Assembly (NCBI RefSeq): GCF_003031405.1
Contig: NZ_CP020469.1
Location: 2,542,001 to 2,606,000, forward strand
Length of the DNA stretch: 64,000 nucleotides
Origin: Halomonas sp. 'Soap Lake #6'
Lineage (GTDB): Bacteria; Pseudomonadota; Gammaproteobacteria; Pseudomonadales; Halomonadaceae
Reading direction: 5' to 3'
Shown here in pieces: positions 16,201 to 25,247 of the stretch (the stretch's first letter is position 1; each line of letters begins with the position of its first letter). The position numbers and the translations under genes are program-made. A model generated the notes under the pieces. That model worked only from the letters and a program-made list of their open reading frames with translations. It was not told the DNA's origin and searched no databases.

Positions 16201-17814
16201 TCAAACCGGCTCCAGATGCCAGCCCTGTTCAGTTGCCAGCAGTCGGTCTGTTAGTGCTAAGTTTTCCAGAAAGGCATCGTCGTGGGATACCACCACTAAC
16301 GCACCTTGGTAACTGCGCAACAGGGTTTCCAGTGCTTGTGCGGATTGCAAATCAAGGTGGTTATTGGGCTCGTCGAGTAGTAGCAGTTGCGGGGGCGAGT
16401 CGGCGTAGAGGATGCAGGCCAGTGCTCCTTTCAGGCGTTCACCGCCGCTTAGTAGCCCGCTGGGTATGGTGATCTTCTGCGCGTCCAGGCCTAGTTGGGC
16501 CAGTAGCATGCGCAGCTCTCCTTCCGTCATTGAACGGTTAGCCAGCTGCAGCTGTTCGAGTACGCTCTTTTCCGGCTCAAGACTCTCCAGCCGCTGATCG
16601 AGATAAGCTCTTTCTGGGGTCACCTTGCAGGTTCCGGATAATGGCTCAATCTGGCCCGCTAGCAAACGAAGCAACGTGGATTTACCACAGCCGTTGGGGC
16701 CGACGATACCGATGCGCTGCTGCCCTCTCAGTAGTAGGCTAATGTGACGAGTGGCTCCCTTAACGAACGGTAGTTCTACCCTCTCCAATTCTGCCAAACA
16801 GCGCTTGGCGATCTGTTCAACGGGTATCTCATGCAGGGTGATGGGCGCTGCATCTTCAACTTGCTTTGCGGCTTCCCGCACGCGCTGGTTAAGTTGCTCA
16901 CGGCTGGCCGCCTGCTTTTGGCGCAGCGCGCCGGTGGAGTTTTCGCTGCGTTCTTTCTGACCATCCAGTATCACTTTGGCCTGATTGGCCTCCTTGCCCA
17001 GCCGTTTACCGCGGGCCTGCCGTTTCTCCTGGCGTTCACGCTGCTTGCGCATCGCCCGCTCCTGGCGTTGGCGCTCCAGCTTATGTTGGTTGAGTTGGTC
17101 AATCGCAGTTTGCTGCTCGTGGGCTTTCGCTTCTGCATAGAAGGTGTAGTTGCCACCGTAGCTATGCAGCCCTAAGGGGGAAAGCTCCACAATGCGCTCC
17201 ATCGATTCCAGCAATTGCCGGTCATGGCTGACCACGATTAGTCCACGCGGCCAGCGTTGCAGCTGTTCGATGAGTGCTTGGCGGTTGGGTCGGTCGAGAT
17301 GGTTACTTGGCTCATCAATAAGCAGGAAATCGGCATTCGAGAACATGGCGCCCATTAGGGCAACCCGCATGGCTTCCCCGCCGCTGAGCGTGCTGGCCGG
17401 TGTAGTGGCCTCAAGATAGCCTAAGCCATTGCGTTCAAGCTCATGGCGAAACCGCTGGGGCATATCCCAGCGGTCATCGACTGCTTCAAAATCCTCTGGT
17501 GCCGTGCTGCCAGCTTCGATGCGCGCCAATGCATCCAAGGCTGTTTGAATGCCGGCGAGATCGGCAACAGAAGCGCCCTGCGGCTGGGCCACTTGTTGGG
17601 CAAGGTAATGAACACGGCCGGAACGCTGACAATGGCCAATGGTTGGCTGCAACAGTCCCGCAAGGATTTGGGCTAATACCGTTTTACCAACACCATTGCG
17701 CCCCACCAACCCCGTGGGGCGTGTGTCGAACTGCTCATGAAGATCGGTGAAAAGCGTTCTGCCATCCGACAAAACGTAGGAGACACCTTTTAAGGTGAGA
17801 TAGGTAGTGGTCAT
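16201..17814 (-). CDS. ABC-F family ATPase (translation factor type)
   Basis: 537 residues with two ABC domains and no membrane segments. The first has Walker A GLVGRNGVGKTVLAQ, signature LSGGEAMRV and Walker B FLLIDEPSNHLD. The second has GIVGPNGCGKSTLLRL, LSGGERLKGA and LLLLDEPNNHLD. Between them is a long charged Arg/Lys/Gln linker, consistent with the interdomain linker (P-site-tip region) of ABC-F proteins, which bind the ribosome E site. Whether it acts in general translation or antibiotic protection is unknown. Confidence 0.85.
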   Translation of the reverse strand: MTTTYLTLKGVSYVLSDGRTLFTDLHEQFDTRPTGLVGRNGVGKTVLAQILAGLLQPTIGHCQRSGRVHYLAQQVAQPQGASVADLAGIQTALDALARIEAGSTAPEDFEAVDDRWDMPQRFRHELERNGLGYLEATTPASTLSGGEAMRVALMGAMFSNADFLLIDEPSNHLDRPNRQALIEQLQRWPRGLIVVSHDRQLLESMERIVELSPLGLHSYGGNYTFYAEAKAHEQQTAIDQLNQHKLERQRQERAMRKQRERQEKRQARGKRLGKEANQAKVILDGQKERSENSTGALRQKQAASREQLNQRVREAAKQVEDAAPITLHEIPVEQIAKRCLAELERVELPFVKGATRHISLLLRGQQRIGIVGPNGCGKSTLLRLLAGQIEPLSGTCKVTPERAYLDQRLESLEPEKSVLEQLQLANRSMTEGELRMLLAQLGLDAQKITIPSGLLSGGERLKGALACILYADSPPQLLLLDEPNNHLDLQSAQALETLLRSYQGALVVVSHDDAFLENLALTDRLLATEQGWHLEPV

Positions 17815-17959
17815 AATGAATTCCAGAGATGCCGAGTACTCCCCCTGGGTCAGGGGCTAATGGAGACTGGCCGTTATTACAACGGCGGGCATCAATGGCT
17901 CATTGGACAACTACCTCTGCTTAACGTGGAAAGGCTAACCATAATACAAATAACGCTCG

Positions 17960-19177
17960 CTATCTATGATGAGGCGTCAGAGCGTTTTGATCCTTGCAAA
18001 CATATCGGGCACAGAGGACCAAGCTAAAGATCAATGCTTGGGTTATCACAATGCATGCAATCACTCCGCTCCAACCCCATACCGCAAAGGCATAAGCCGC
18101 GAGGCTTGCACCAATTGCGCCACCTAAATAGTAGCAAGAGAGATATATGCCGGTTGCAACGCCAGCGGGCACACGGCGGGAGTTACTTAACAGTTGAGTG
18201 GTCACTGTTTGGAACATATAGGTTCCTATGGCAAACAGCGCCACGCCCGCCATGATAGGCATGCGTGCTGCACTAATAAGCCACAGCGATGCCCAGATCA
18301 ACACCACTAGTGATATGGCAATCGCCGTTTCACTCATATAGCGCCTTAATAGACGTGCCGTGAGCACGAAAAAAAGTGCCGGCAGGCATGCTAGATAGAT
18401 TGTGCCAATCTGCTGTGAATCCCGATGATAGGGGGCTTGAGAAAGCCATAGGCCAAGCGCGGTAAACACTGCACTTTGCGTGAAGAGCAGCGCAAAACCC
18501 GCGAGATAGGCAACCAGCAAAGCACTGTCCGAGAAGGCATGCTTTACATACGCTAGCGGCGTTTGTTGCTGGGCTGTTTGTTGCTGGGCTGTTTGTTGCT
18601 GGGCTGTTTGTTGCTGGGCTGTTTGTTGCTGTGCCATGCGCTGCGTTGGTTCAGCATTTAACGCCTTCGGAAGCAGGTAAATCGCAACCGCCGATAGCAC
18701 CATCAAACATGCGATACTGACGAACCCAAGCTCCCAGCCCATTGCACCCACTGACCAAGCGGGATAAAACCGGCTCAGCGTGCTGCCAACAATGGTGCCG
18801 GTTACGTACAGCGGCACAAAGTTCCTTGGTTGCTTTGAGACTAGATTCATCGCTGCGGTCAACAGGAAGGGAATGACAACACCTTGGCCTAGCCGCAGTG
18901 TGAATAGCACGTCTTGGCTAGTGGTAAAGGCAATGGCGGCGTTAATCACTGCCAATGCGAGAAAGCCAGTTGCCAATAAGGTCGAAGGATTAGCGTGTTT
19001 TGTTACAGCGCCAATGATGGGCGCGGTTATCATCATTCCTAGTAACGACGCCATATTTAACCAGCCAGCGTCAGTGGCCGTGGTTCCAAACCGCTCTACT
19101 AACGGTGGAAACAGCGCCTGAAGTTGGTACAAGTTAAAAAAAGCGCCGAGCGATCCGATCATCAAGGCCGTACGCAT
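17960..19177 (-). CDS. MFS transporter with a pentapeptide-repeat cytoplasmic loop
   Basis: 405 residues, about 12 helices. The long central loop between helices 6 and 7 contains five copies of the five-residue unit TAQQQ, encoded by a 15-bp tandem repeat. In MFS proteins this loop is cytoplasmic, so copy-number change would lengthen the linker without harming the core. A strong SD (AAGGA) precedes ATG 19177. A LysR gene is divergently transcribed from the same spacer and probably regulates it. The substrate is unknown; YnfM-like drug or metabolite efflux is possible. Confidence 0.8.
   Translation of the reverse strand: MRTALMIGSLGAFFNLYQLQALFPPLVERFGTTATDAGWLNMASLLGMMITAPIIGAVTKHANPSTLLATGFLALAVINAAIAFTTSQDVLFTLRLGQGVVIPFLLTAAMNLVSKQPRNFVPLYVTGTIVGSTLSRFYPAWSVGAMGWELGFVSIACLMVLSAVAIYLLPKALNAEPTQRMAQQQTAQQQTAQQQTAQQQTAQQQTPLAYVKHAFSDSALLVAYLAGFALLFTQSAVFTALGLWLSQAPYHRDSQQIGTIYLACLPALFFVLTARLLRRYMSETAIAISLVVLIWASLWLISAARMPIMAGVALFAIGTYMFQTVTTQLLSNSRRVPAGVATGIYLSCYYLGGAIGASLAAYAFAVWGWSGVIACIVITQALIFSLVLCARYVCKDQNALTPHHR
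18561..18635. repeat. 15-bp in-frame tandem repeat (5 copies)
   Basis: The unit GTTTGTTGCTGGGCT occurs four times perfectly, followed by a fifth copy with two changes near its end. It encodes TAQQQ on the minus strand. Perfect identity at the DNA level, including third codon positions, points to recent slippage expansion rather than selection on the protein alone. Confidence 0.95.
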
Positions 19178-19321
19178 GGCTTATTCCTTTTAAGATAGGA
19201 AGCAAGGTAATTGCGAGCAAGGCTTGAGTGAATGTCGGATTTGCTATCGCAGTGATACGTGATGCGACAGAGCGTAACATCAGAAAGCAGCGTATTTTGT
19301 GCTCAAGGGAGGAGCGATGAG

Positions 19322-20212
19322 ATGGTCGAACTGAAACAGCTTAAGCATTTTATTGCCGTTGCGGAGGAGCTTAACTTCAGACGAGCTGCGGAGCGATTGC
19401 ATATTACCCAGCCGCCGTTAAGCCAGAGTATAAAAGCATTAGAAGAAACGGTTGGTGTGAGGCTATTCGAGCGCAATACCCGGGGTGTCCATCTCACCAA
19501 AGCTGGCGAGGCCTTTCTTGTTGAGAGTCTGGAGATACTTAGTGCTACGCAGAGAAGTATCAGCGCTGCCAGGCAGGCGGCCCATGGCGAAATAGGCACC
19601 TTGCGAATTGGTTATTCGGCAAGTGCGATTTTCTCTAAACCCCTCACCTCTGCCCTGGCGAAACTACTCGCGGAGCGCCCATCGCTCGAATTGCAGTTGT
19701 GCGAAGGGAATGCCCTGTTGCATATCACATCGCTTAAAGCGGGCAAGCTAGATGCTGCGGTGCTACGCGCTGATCTAGAAGAAATCTCGCTGGCTGGCTT
19801 ATCCGTTTCCAGGCTGGGAGATGAGCCACTTTTTGTGCTTCTTCCCCCAGGCCACCGGCTGCAGGAAAGAGCATCCATCGCTTTTAAGGAGTTCACCAAT
19901 GAGCGGCTTTTGCTCCAGCCCGCTACGCAAAGAACATTTCTGAGGCGGCAACTGGAAGTATTGGCGGATAAAGCAGGTGTTTCTCTCAACCACACTGTTG
20001 AAGTACCCGATATTGGAAGTATGTTGTGCTTCGTTGGCGCAGGTATTGGTATCACCATCCTGCCTGCTAGTGCCGCGTCTATGGCCCACGGCCTCATTGC
20101 GATACCGCTTGCCGATAAGGGCTCTTCCCAGCCGCTAGTGCTGGCCGGTAAAGAGGGCAATCCACTAAGTGAACAGCTTAGGCGTATTGTTGAGGCACAT
20201 CTCCATGACTAG
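19322..20212 (+). CDS. LysR-family transcriptional regulator
   Basis: 296 residues from ATG 19322, chosen because GGGAGGAGCG lies just upstream and LysR proteins usually begin a few residues before LKQLKHFIAVAEE; the frame is open farther upstream (19259). The helix-turn-helix is NFRRAAERLHITQPPLSQSI, and VRLFERNTRGVHLTKAG follows. The effector domain is of the CatR/BenM type. It is divergent from the MFS gene (17960-19177), the classic arrangement for a regulator and its target transporter. Confidence 0.85.
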   Translation: MVELKQLKHFIAVAEELNFRRAAERLHITQPPLSQSIKALEETVGVRLFERNTRGVHLTKAGEAFLVESLEILSATQRSISAARQAAHGEIGTLRIGYSASAIFSKPLTSALAKLLAERPSLELQLCEGNALLHITSLKAGKLDAAVLRADLEEISLAGLSVSRLGDEPLFVLLPPGHRLQERASIAFKEFTNERLLLQPATQRTFLRRQLEVLADKAGVSLNHTVEVPDIGSMLCFVGAGIGITILPASAASMAHGLIAIPLADKGSSQPLVLAGKEGNPLSEQLRRIVEAHLHD

Positions 20213-20274
20213 CACCTTTCTCCGTCTCAACCAGTTAGTCACTCCCAGGCCCAGCCAGGTCATCATCGTACTGG

Positions 20275-20889
20275 TCATTTCTTAGCAACGATAAAAACCG
20301 CCCCCTTGCTAGGCTGCCATTCGCAGTCAATGCTAAATCCGGCATTCATCAACTTAACCGCCAGCTCCTGCTTACCAAAGCGACTCACGTAAGGCGCTAA
20401 CCCAAGCATCTGCATAAGAGGGATCAATAGCCGCCAGAAAACATTGATGTCATCAACCAGCGCGGTGCTGGATACAAAGACGCCTCCAGGCTTCAATACC
20501 CCATACACCCTTGCAATTGCCTCATCCACATCTTCTAGTAGATGCAGCACATTGAGTCCTAAAACGGCATCAAAACTTTCTGCGTTTAGTTCAAGGCTAT
20601 CTAAGCTACCCTGTAGGAAGCTGATATTTTCAACACCTGCCTCCTTCGCCCTTTGCTGGGCAATATCAAGCATCTTATCCGAGATGTCGGTAGCCAAGAT
20701 ATGCTTGACGTAGGGGGCATGAGTAATCGCCGTACTACCAGTACCGCATCCGAACTCCAATATGGATGAGTCCGGTTGGAAGTACTCCTGCGTGATTGCC
20801 AGTTTCTGTTGATAAACCCTCTCGTCGCGCACCCGGCTTTTGGCGTAACGAGGCGCGCTTTTATTCCAAAACTCCCTGGCCCCCTTCAA
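20275..20889 (-). CDS. Class I SAM-dependent methyltransferase
   Basis: 204 residues. Motif I is ILEFGCGTGSTAITHA, then HILATDISDKMLDIA, SFDAVLGLNVLHLLEDV and VLKPGGVFVSSTAL. The start codon is TTG (20889) with an AAGGGGG SD; no better ATG exists in frame. It resembles Methyltransf_11 proteins acting on small molecules. It is the last gene of a second run of short minus-strand genes (20.3-22.9 kb). Confidence 0.8.
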   Translation of the reverse strand: MKGAREFWNKSAPRYAKSRVRDERVYQQKLAITQEYFQPDSSILEFGCGTGSTAITHAPYVKHILATDISDKMLDIAQQRAKEAGVENISFLQGSLDSLELNAESFDAVLGLNVLHLLEDVDEAIARVYGVLKPGGVFVSSTALVDDINVFWRLLIPLMQMLGLAPYVSRFGKQELAVKLMNAGFSIDCEWQPSKGAVFIVAKK

Positions 20890-21007
20890 TCGTCCATCCC
20901 CCTTTTAATTTCACTCATACCTGAACACTTTCATTAGCCAAAGAGGCACCATAATGCCCAGTACACCGACAACCTTTTAACCCGAAATATTAAGACCTGC
21001 CCACTGC

Positions 21008-21358
21008 TCACTCATGCTGCAAAACATTGATAAGTTTCCCGAAAGGGTCACGAATATAGAAGCGACGAACACCCCAGGGTTCGCTTACCGGTCCATACTC
21101 AATCTCAATATTTTGGTTCTGCACTCGCTCTAAAGCCGCGTCTAAATTATCAACCTCTATGGATAAATCAGGAACCGGCGTGCCCGAGCCACCCTCCGAT
21201 GCCACGCTTAGCTGTGTGGTCATTGTCTCGCCGGAGCTATAGGTTCTAATCCAGCCATGATCCATCACGACTTCGAGCTCAAATATGGCAGCATAAAACT
21301 GATCTGCCTCTGAGGGATTGGAAGCAGTAATGTTGGAGACGATACGTTTTACCTTCAT
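21008..21358 (-). CDS. VOC-superfamily (glyoxalase/bleomycin-resistance fold) protein
   Basis: 116 residues in two beta-alpha-beta-beta-beta modules (SNPSEADQFYAAIFELEVV... and NLDAALERVQNQNIEIEYG... FYIRDPFGKLINVLQH). The metal-ligand pattern is only partly kept, so whether it is a metalloenzyme or a binding protein is open. GGGAGGAG precedes ATG 21358. Immediately upstream is the third copy of the intergenic repeat that also precedes the DUF427 fragments at 3 and 6.7 kb. Confidence 0.75.
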   Translation of the reverse strand: MKVKRIVSNITASNPSEADQFYAAIFELEVVMDHGWIRTYSSGETMTTQLSVASEGGSGTPVPDLSIEVDNLDAALERVQNQNIEIEYGPVSEPWGVRRFYIRDPFGKLINVLQHE

Positions 21359-21384
21359 TTTCTCCTCCCAGTGGCTAACTTCAT

Positions 21385-21460
21385 TTCGCTATGACAATTT
21401 CAGCCTAGCTGCTAAATCATGTTAAGCCCATCTCCGGAAAGCGGCGCTTTAGACGATAGG
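21385..21460. repeat. Intergenic repeat family, copy C
   Basis: It shares TTTCAGCCTAGC, GCTAAAT, TTAAGCCCA and CTTTAGAC with copies at 3183-3290 and 6693-6797. On the minus strand it reads GGCTTAACATGATTTAGC, and about 55 bp later GCGAAATGAAGTTAGCC. These two ends are imperfect inverted repeats that resemble the paired arms of a 59-base element (attC). Confidence 0.6.
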
Positions 21461-21504
21461 AGAGAACCGCATCATGTAGCTACGGCATCGCCGACTGTGT
21501 ACGG

Positions 21505-21978
21505 TTAGTGAGCTGGCACCTGATCTCTGACTGGCTCCTCAACGCTTTCAGCGCGTGCTTTCAAAGCGCGATTCATATCCTCAAACCCTCGCTTGGTATC
21601 ACGCTCCAGGCTAGAACGGAGTAATCCAACCAACAGCCCACTAAACTGCTCACTCTGCTCAAAGCGCACTTTACCTTCGCCCAAAGGCTCAATAACAAAA
21701 CAGTGCTCACCATCAAAAATGCCAGGAAACACAAAGCGTCCACGCCACCTAAGTTCACGTCCCGCTTCTGCTGCAAGTACGATTGGTGAAAAGCGCATGA
21801 CTTTGCCACCGTTTGGCTGAACAGCGATTTGGAGCCGAGCCCCCTCCTCCGCCACACCGGAAACAGACCTAATGAAGGGGTTCCATTGAGGGTAAGACGA
21901 GAAATCCAACAGAATACTCCACACTTGCTCGGCTGAGGCGTGGATGTCTATTTCCGTGCGCAGGTGGTAGGTAGCCAT
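21505..21978 (-). CDS. SRPBCC-family (polyketide cyclase/START-like) protein
   Basis: 157 residues from ATG 21978, preferred over an upstream in-frame ATG (22011) because CAGGAAAG lies at SD distance and the domain begins at once (TYHLRTEIDIHASAEQVWSI). The helix-grip fold is seen in VWSILLDFSSYPQWNPFI, PIVLAAEAGRELRWRG and FVIEPLGEGKVRFEQSE. Such proteins bind hydrophobic ligands; no catalytic function can be named. It follows a GNAT gene by a few bases and may be translated with it. Confidence 0.75.
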   Translation of the reverse strand: MATYHLRTEIDIHASAEQVWSILLDFSSYPQWNPFIRSVSGVAEEGARLQIAVQPNGGKVMRFSPIVLAAEAGRELRWRGRFVFPGIFDGEHCFVIEPLGEGKVRFEQSEQFSGLLVGLLRSSLERDTKRGFEDMNRALKARAESVEEPVRDQVPAH

Positions 21979-22017
21979 TAATTCTTTCCTGTTTTTTGAG
22001 TTCAACACCAAGCGTTA

Positions 22018-22572
22018 TCAGCGCTCTTTCAGCAGAGAGGAGGCTTGCTTATAGCGCTCTAAATCCAACCCCAAGAATTGGGTTCCGGGAACGGGGTTAC
22101 TCGTCACTGGTGGGTGTTGAACAAATCCATATGATTTATATAACGCCAAGGCCGCTTTAAACTCAGGCAATACGTCGAGACATATTTTCTTATATCCGCT
22201 GCTGATTGCTTCTTGTAATACTCTTTCAACCAACTTAGCGCCTAACCTGCTGCCACGAGCAGTTGGACGAACATAAACGCGCTTCATTTCACAGGTATCG
22301 TTGTCCACTTTTCGAAAGGCAGCGCACCCAGCAGGTTGTTCATTTATGCTTGCCAAAAAAATCTTAGACTCATCTGAGCTGTACTTTTCAGGCAAGCGGT
22401 TAAATTCTTCATCATTACCTTGAAAAGCGAGATCAACTGATGTGCTACCAATATACTCACGATATAAATCAAGTACATCCTTTAAATCAGCAGGAAACGT
22501 TGCCCTTTCAATCTTATACACACCACCCTCCTGACCGAATGATACATAGCAGCAACCAACCCCATGACGCAC
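22018..22572 (-). CDS. GNAT-family N-acetyltransferase
   Basis: Up to 184 residues. The acetyl-CoA-binding motif is MKRVYVRPTARGSRLGAKLVE, followed by ALALYKSYGFVQHPPV. The first 17 residues (MRHGVGCCYVSFGQEGG) look unlike a GNAT start. A GTG codon at 22521 directly after a GGAGGG stretch, opening VYKIERATFPAD, is a likely alternative start, but the SD-to-start distance there is very short. It transfers acetyl groups; the acceptor is unknown. It lies in the second group of cassette-like minus-strand genes. Confidence 0.75.
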   Translation of the reverse strand: MRHGVGCCYVSFGQEGGVYKIERATFPADLKDVLDLYREYIGSTSVDLAFQGNDEEFNRLPEKYSSDESKIFLASINEQPAGCAAFRKVDNDTCEMKRVYVRPTARGSRLGAKLVERVLQEAISSGYKKICLDVLPEFKAALALYKSYGFVQHPPVTSNPVPGTQFLGLDLERYKQASSLLKER

Positions 22573-22615
22573 TTGATTAGAGCGTCGTTGGACACCACCA
22601 GGCGCTTGATATTAT

Positions 22616-22924
22616 TCAAGGCATGCCACTAGCTGAATTATAAAACCCCATCGCGACAACAAATACCACGAAGGTAATAAAACCAGCAAAGGTAATCCAA
22701 CTCACTTCCTGCTGAGCTAAAGCTCCCCTTGGGTATCGTCCAATAGTGAGCAACCACAGGGAGAAGCGCCCTAAATTAAAGAATAAAATTTGAACCACCA
22801 ATGCCATAACGATAAATTTTAGAAGCTCGACGACGATTTGAAGCAATCTTTTTAGCGCATCTTCCATTGCCTGTGACCTTACCCACAAAACTAGTACCAA
22901 CATGGTAAGCATTAGGCTTTTCAT
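22616..22924 (-). CDS. Small membrane protein of unknown function
   Basis: 102 residues with three hydrophobic stretches (MLTMLVLVLWV, VVELLKFIVMALVVQILFF, WITFAGFITFVVFVVAMGF). No family recognised. The spacing before the GNAT gene (about 40 bp) permits co-transcription. It is the first gene of the minus-strand run that ends at 20275. Confidence 0.5.
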   Translation of the reverse strand: MKSLMLTMLVLVLWVRSQAMEDALKRLLQIVVELLKFIVMALVVQILFFNLGRFSLWLLTIGRYPRGALAQQEVSWITFAGFITFVVFVVAMGFYNSASGMP

Positions 22925-23150
22925 TACCAGACATTTTGCTTTTACAAACGGTAAGCCGTATCCACTACGGCACTAAGCTATAACCACCCATTTTTGTGCT
23001 ACGTATCCCTTTTGGCCACGTTTACAGCATTACAAACCAAGACAACGCCGTATACGGCGATTTTATAGTTGGGGTTGTGAAATCGCTGTTGGACGTATCA
23101 AGTCATTGCCTTCTAGACTGAAGTCTCGTTTCTTTTGAGATACCCGACCT

Positions 23151-24119
23151 ATGCGTGTGTTTTCTAATCCGGTCGGTGCCGGTTCACTCTGGTTTGATAA
23201 TTTGGTAACCGCAGACGGTGTTCCCGTCGCTTACGATCCACAGGCGCGTGCCTTTTTGCCTATGCCGCCCTTCTGTGCGAACCGCGAGGTAATCGGTTGT
23301 AACTGGATTGCCCCGAAGCAAGGCGCATTCTGCCGCGCTTGTGAGATGACGGTGTTGGCCCCCGACCCAGCCATTTCAAATGCCATTCCCAACTGGGCGC
23401 AAACGGAAGCAGCTAAACGCTGGGTGATTGACAACCTTGGCCGTTGGAACTGGTTTCGCCCTGAAGACCCCGGTGCGCCACCGGTATTCCATATGCTGGC
23501 CGAAGGGGGAACACCCGTACCTATGGGGCATGTCGGTGGAGTGGTCACCATCAGTGTCGCTGAGGCAGACCCAGTACTGCGCACAACCCGCAAAGAGGCG
23601 TTGGCAGAACCTTACCGCACCATGATTGGCCATATGCGCCATGAAATCTCGCATATGCTGTGGTGGCGACTGAGTTTGCGGGATGATTTTCTTGAGGCTT
23701 TTCGTGAGATGTTTGGCGATGAACGGGAGGATTATCCAGCGGCACTTCAGCGTTATTATCAAAATGGCCCGCCTGCAGATTGGCGGCAACGCTTTCTGTC
23801 TACCTATGCCTCTTCCCACCCCCACGAGGACTGGGCGGAAACCGCTTCACACTTACTACACCTTACTGATATCACCGATAGCTTTGTTTCATCGGGAATG
23901 ACATCACCGGCGTTGCCTAACACCCATGGCTGGGATGCTTACGCCGAACCGGACGCTGAGCGGCTGATTCATATTGCGGCATCACTGGTGGCGGGTGTTA
24001 ACCATGTGAACCGCTCCATGGGCCTATCGGATCTCTACCCATTTGTGCTTTCAGATGCTGCGATACGCAAGCTAGGCTTCGTGCATGACTGGCTGCGACG
24101 CGGCGCCCAAGGACTTTGA
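23151..24119 (+). CDS. Putative zinc-binding metallopeptidase (Peptidase_Mx type)
   Basis: 322 residues. The N-terminal zinc ribbon is formed by Cys42, Cys50, Cys61 and Cys64 (FCANREVIGC, FCRAC). The peptidase motif HEISH lies at 164-168 (MRHEISHMLWW), with a downstream acidic/His segment HPHEDWAETASHLLH that likely supplies the third zinc ligand. This matches the family of cytoplasmic zinc-ribbon metallopeptidases whose substrates are unknown. No signal peptide. It stands alone and converges on the DHDPS-family gene. Confidence 0.8.
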   Translation: MRVFSNPVGAGSLWFDNLVTADGVPVAYDPQARAFLPMPPFCANREVIGCNWIAPKQGAFCRACEMTVLAPDPAISNAIPNWAQTEAAKRWVIDNLGRWNWFRPEDPGAPPVFHMLAEGGTPVPMGHVGGVVTISVAEADPVLRTTRKEALAEPYRTMIGHMRHEISHMLWWRLSLRDDFLEAFREMFGDEREDYPAALQRYYQNGPPADWRQRFLSTYASSHPHEDWAETASHLLHLTDITDSFVSSGMTSPALPNTHGWDAYAEPDAERLIHIAASLVAGVNHVNRSMGLSDLYPFVLSDAAIRKLGFVHDWLRRGAQGL

Positions 24120-24154
24120 AAACAGGGTCTGTGCAAACTGGGGTGTTACAAAGC

Positions 24155-24177
24155 GCAGGCCCAGGTGGCGGGCCTGC
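24155..24177. terminator. Hairpin between convergent genes
   Basis: An 8-bp GC-rich stem (GCAGGCCC/GGGCCTGC) with loop AGGTGGC lies between two converging genes (ends 24119 and 24193). No U-run of note follows on either strand, so it is a likely but unproven bidirectional terminator. Confidence 0.55.
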
Positions 24178-24192
24178 ACTACGTTAACGCTC

Positions 24193-25086
24193 TTAGCGTA
24201 AAGAGAGCTCTTCAATGACGGCCTCTACTCGCTTGCGGGCATCGCCTTGTAGCGTTTGTAGTGGCTGGGGTAAACAGGGCTGGCTCACCCTGCTGGTTAG
24301 TTCCGCGATGGTGGCCGCTACCCGTAGGCTACCGCTGTAGTCACGGTAGAGCGCCCATAACGGTTCAAGCGCTGCAGAAAGCGCCTTGGCTTGCTGAACA
24401 TCTCCCGATTGTGCGACACGGGTTAGCGCCAGCGCGGCCTCGGGATATAGCCCGCCAATCACCGAGTACCAGGCATCGCAGCCAGCAAGTAGCCCAGTGG
24501 CGGCGGCCGCATCGCCACTAATGCCAATGGTAACTTCGCTAGGAATTAACGCTCGCAGCCGTGCCACGCGCTCTTTTGCGGCGGCCATATCGTTCGGTAC
24601 AGGGGGGATTTTAATCGAGCGAACCTGGGGCAGTTGAGCGATACGCCCATGCAGCTCGTCGCTAAATTCAAAGTGCGTAGTGCCTGGATTGTCATACACG
24701 CATAGCGGCACGCTTAACGAACCGCAGACCGTTTCATAAAGGCTAAACACCTCATCATCGGTCAGCTTCTGGTAAGAGACAGGGGCCAGCAGCACACCAC
24801 TTGCCCCTGCTTGCTGGGCGCTTTCTGCATTGGCCAACACATCACGGGTACGTAGCGCACCAATACCCACCACCACCGGCACTTTGCCAGCATGCTCAAC
24901 ACACAACTTGGCAACATGCGCACGCTCTTCACCATTTAAATAGGCGTAATTGCCGGTTGAGCCCAGCACACCGACAGAGTCTACCCCGGCCTCCACCAAG
25001 CGCTCTACCAAACGGGTAAACTCATGCTCATGAATGCCCTGCTCATCCATGGGTGTTAGCGGAAATGCGCTTAGGCCGGTAAACAT
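24193..25086 (-). CDS. Dihydrodipicolinate synthase/N-acetylneuraminate lyase family aldolase
   Basis: 297 residues from ATG 25086, chosen because AGGAC lies upstream and the TIM-barrel family start (MFTGLSAFPLTPMDEQGI) follows; an in-frame ATG at 25167 would add unrelated residues. Key motifs are VLGSTGNYAYLNGEE, the Tyr-containing LCVYDNPGTTHFEF, and IRSIKIPPV-like RSIKIPPVPND, where the Schiff-base Lys is expected. It cleaves or condenses pyruvate-type substrates. The divergent AraC gene probably regulates it; it is unlikely to be the housekeeping dapA. Confidence 0.8.
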   Translation of the reverse strand: MFTGLSAFPLTPMDEQGIHEHEFTRLVERLVEAGVDSVGVLGSTGNYAYLNGEERAHVAKLCVEHAGKVPVVVGIGALRTRDVLANAESAQQAGASGVLLAPVSYQKLTDDEVFSLYETVCGSLSVPLCVYDNPGTTHFEFSDELHGRIAQLPQVRSIKIPPVPNDMAAAKERVARLRALIPSEVTIGISGDAAAATGLLAGCDAWYSVIGGLYPEAALALTRVAQSGDVQQAKALSAALEPLWALYRDYSGSLRVAATIAELTSRVSQPCLPQPLQTLQGDARKRVEAVIEELSLR

Positions 25087-25247
25087 GGTGCGTAGTCCTT
25101 TTATGATGGCTGACAAGAAGCTTTTAACATACGTGATACAGCTTGATGAGACTAGTGAGTGCCGCATAGTCGATTAGCAATTATGTACAAGCATTCGATT
25201 GCGGGCTGGCATAAGCTAGCGTTGTGACTAATCAGGAGGGGCTCGGC

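Noticed and set aside
9300..23000. Active integron.
   Set aside because: No integrase gene or attI is visible and the attC-like boxes depart from consensus; only a fossil origin is suggested.
23046..23059. 14-bp palindrome (CGCCGTATACGGCG) before the metallopeptidase gene as an operator.
   Set aside because: It is short, single, and no regulator is nearby; not enough to call a site.
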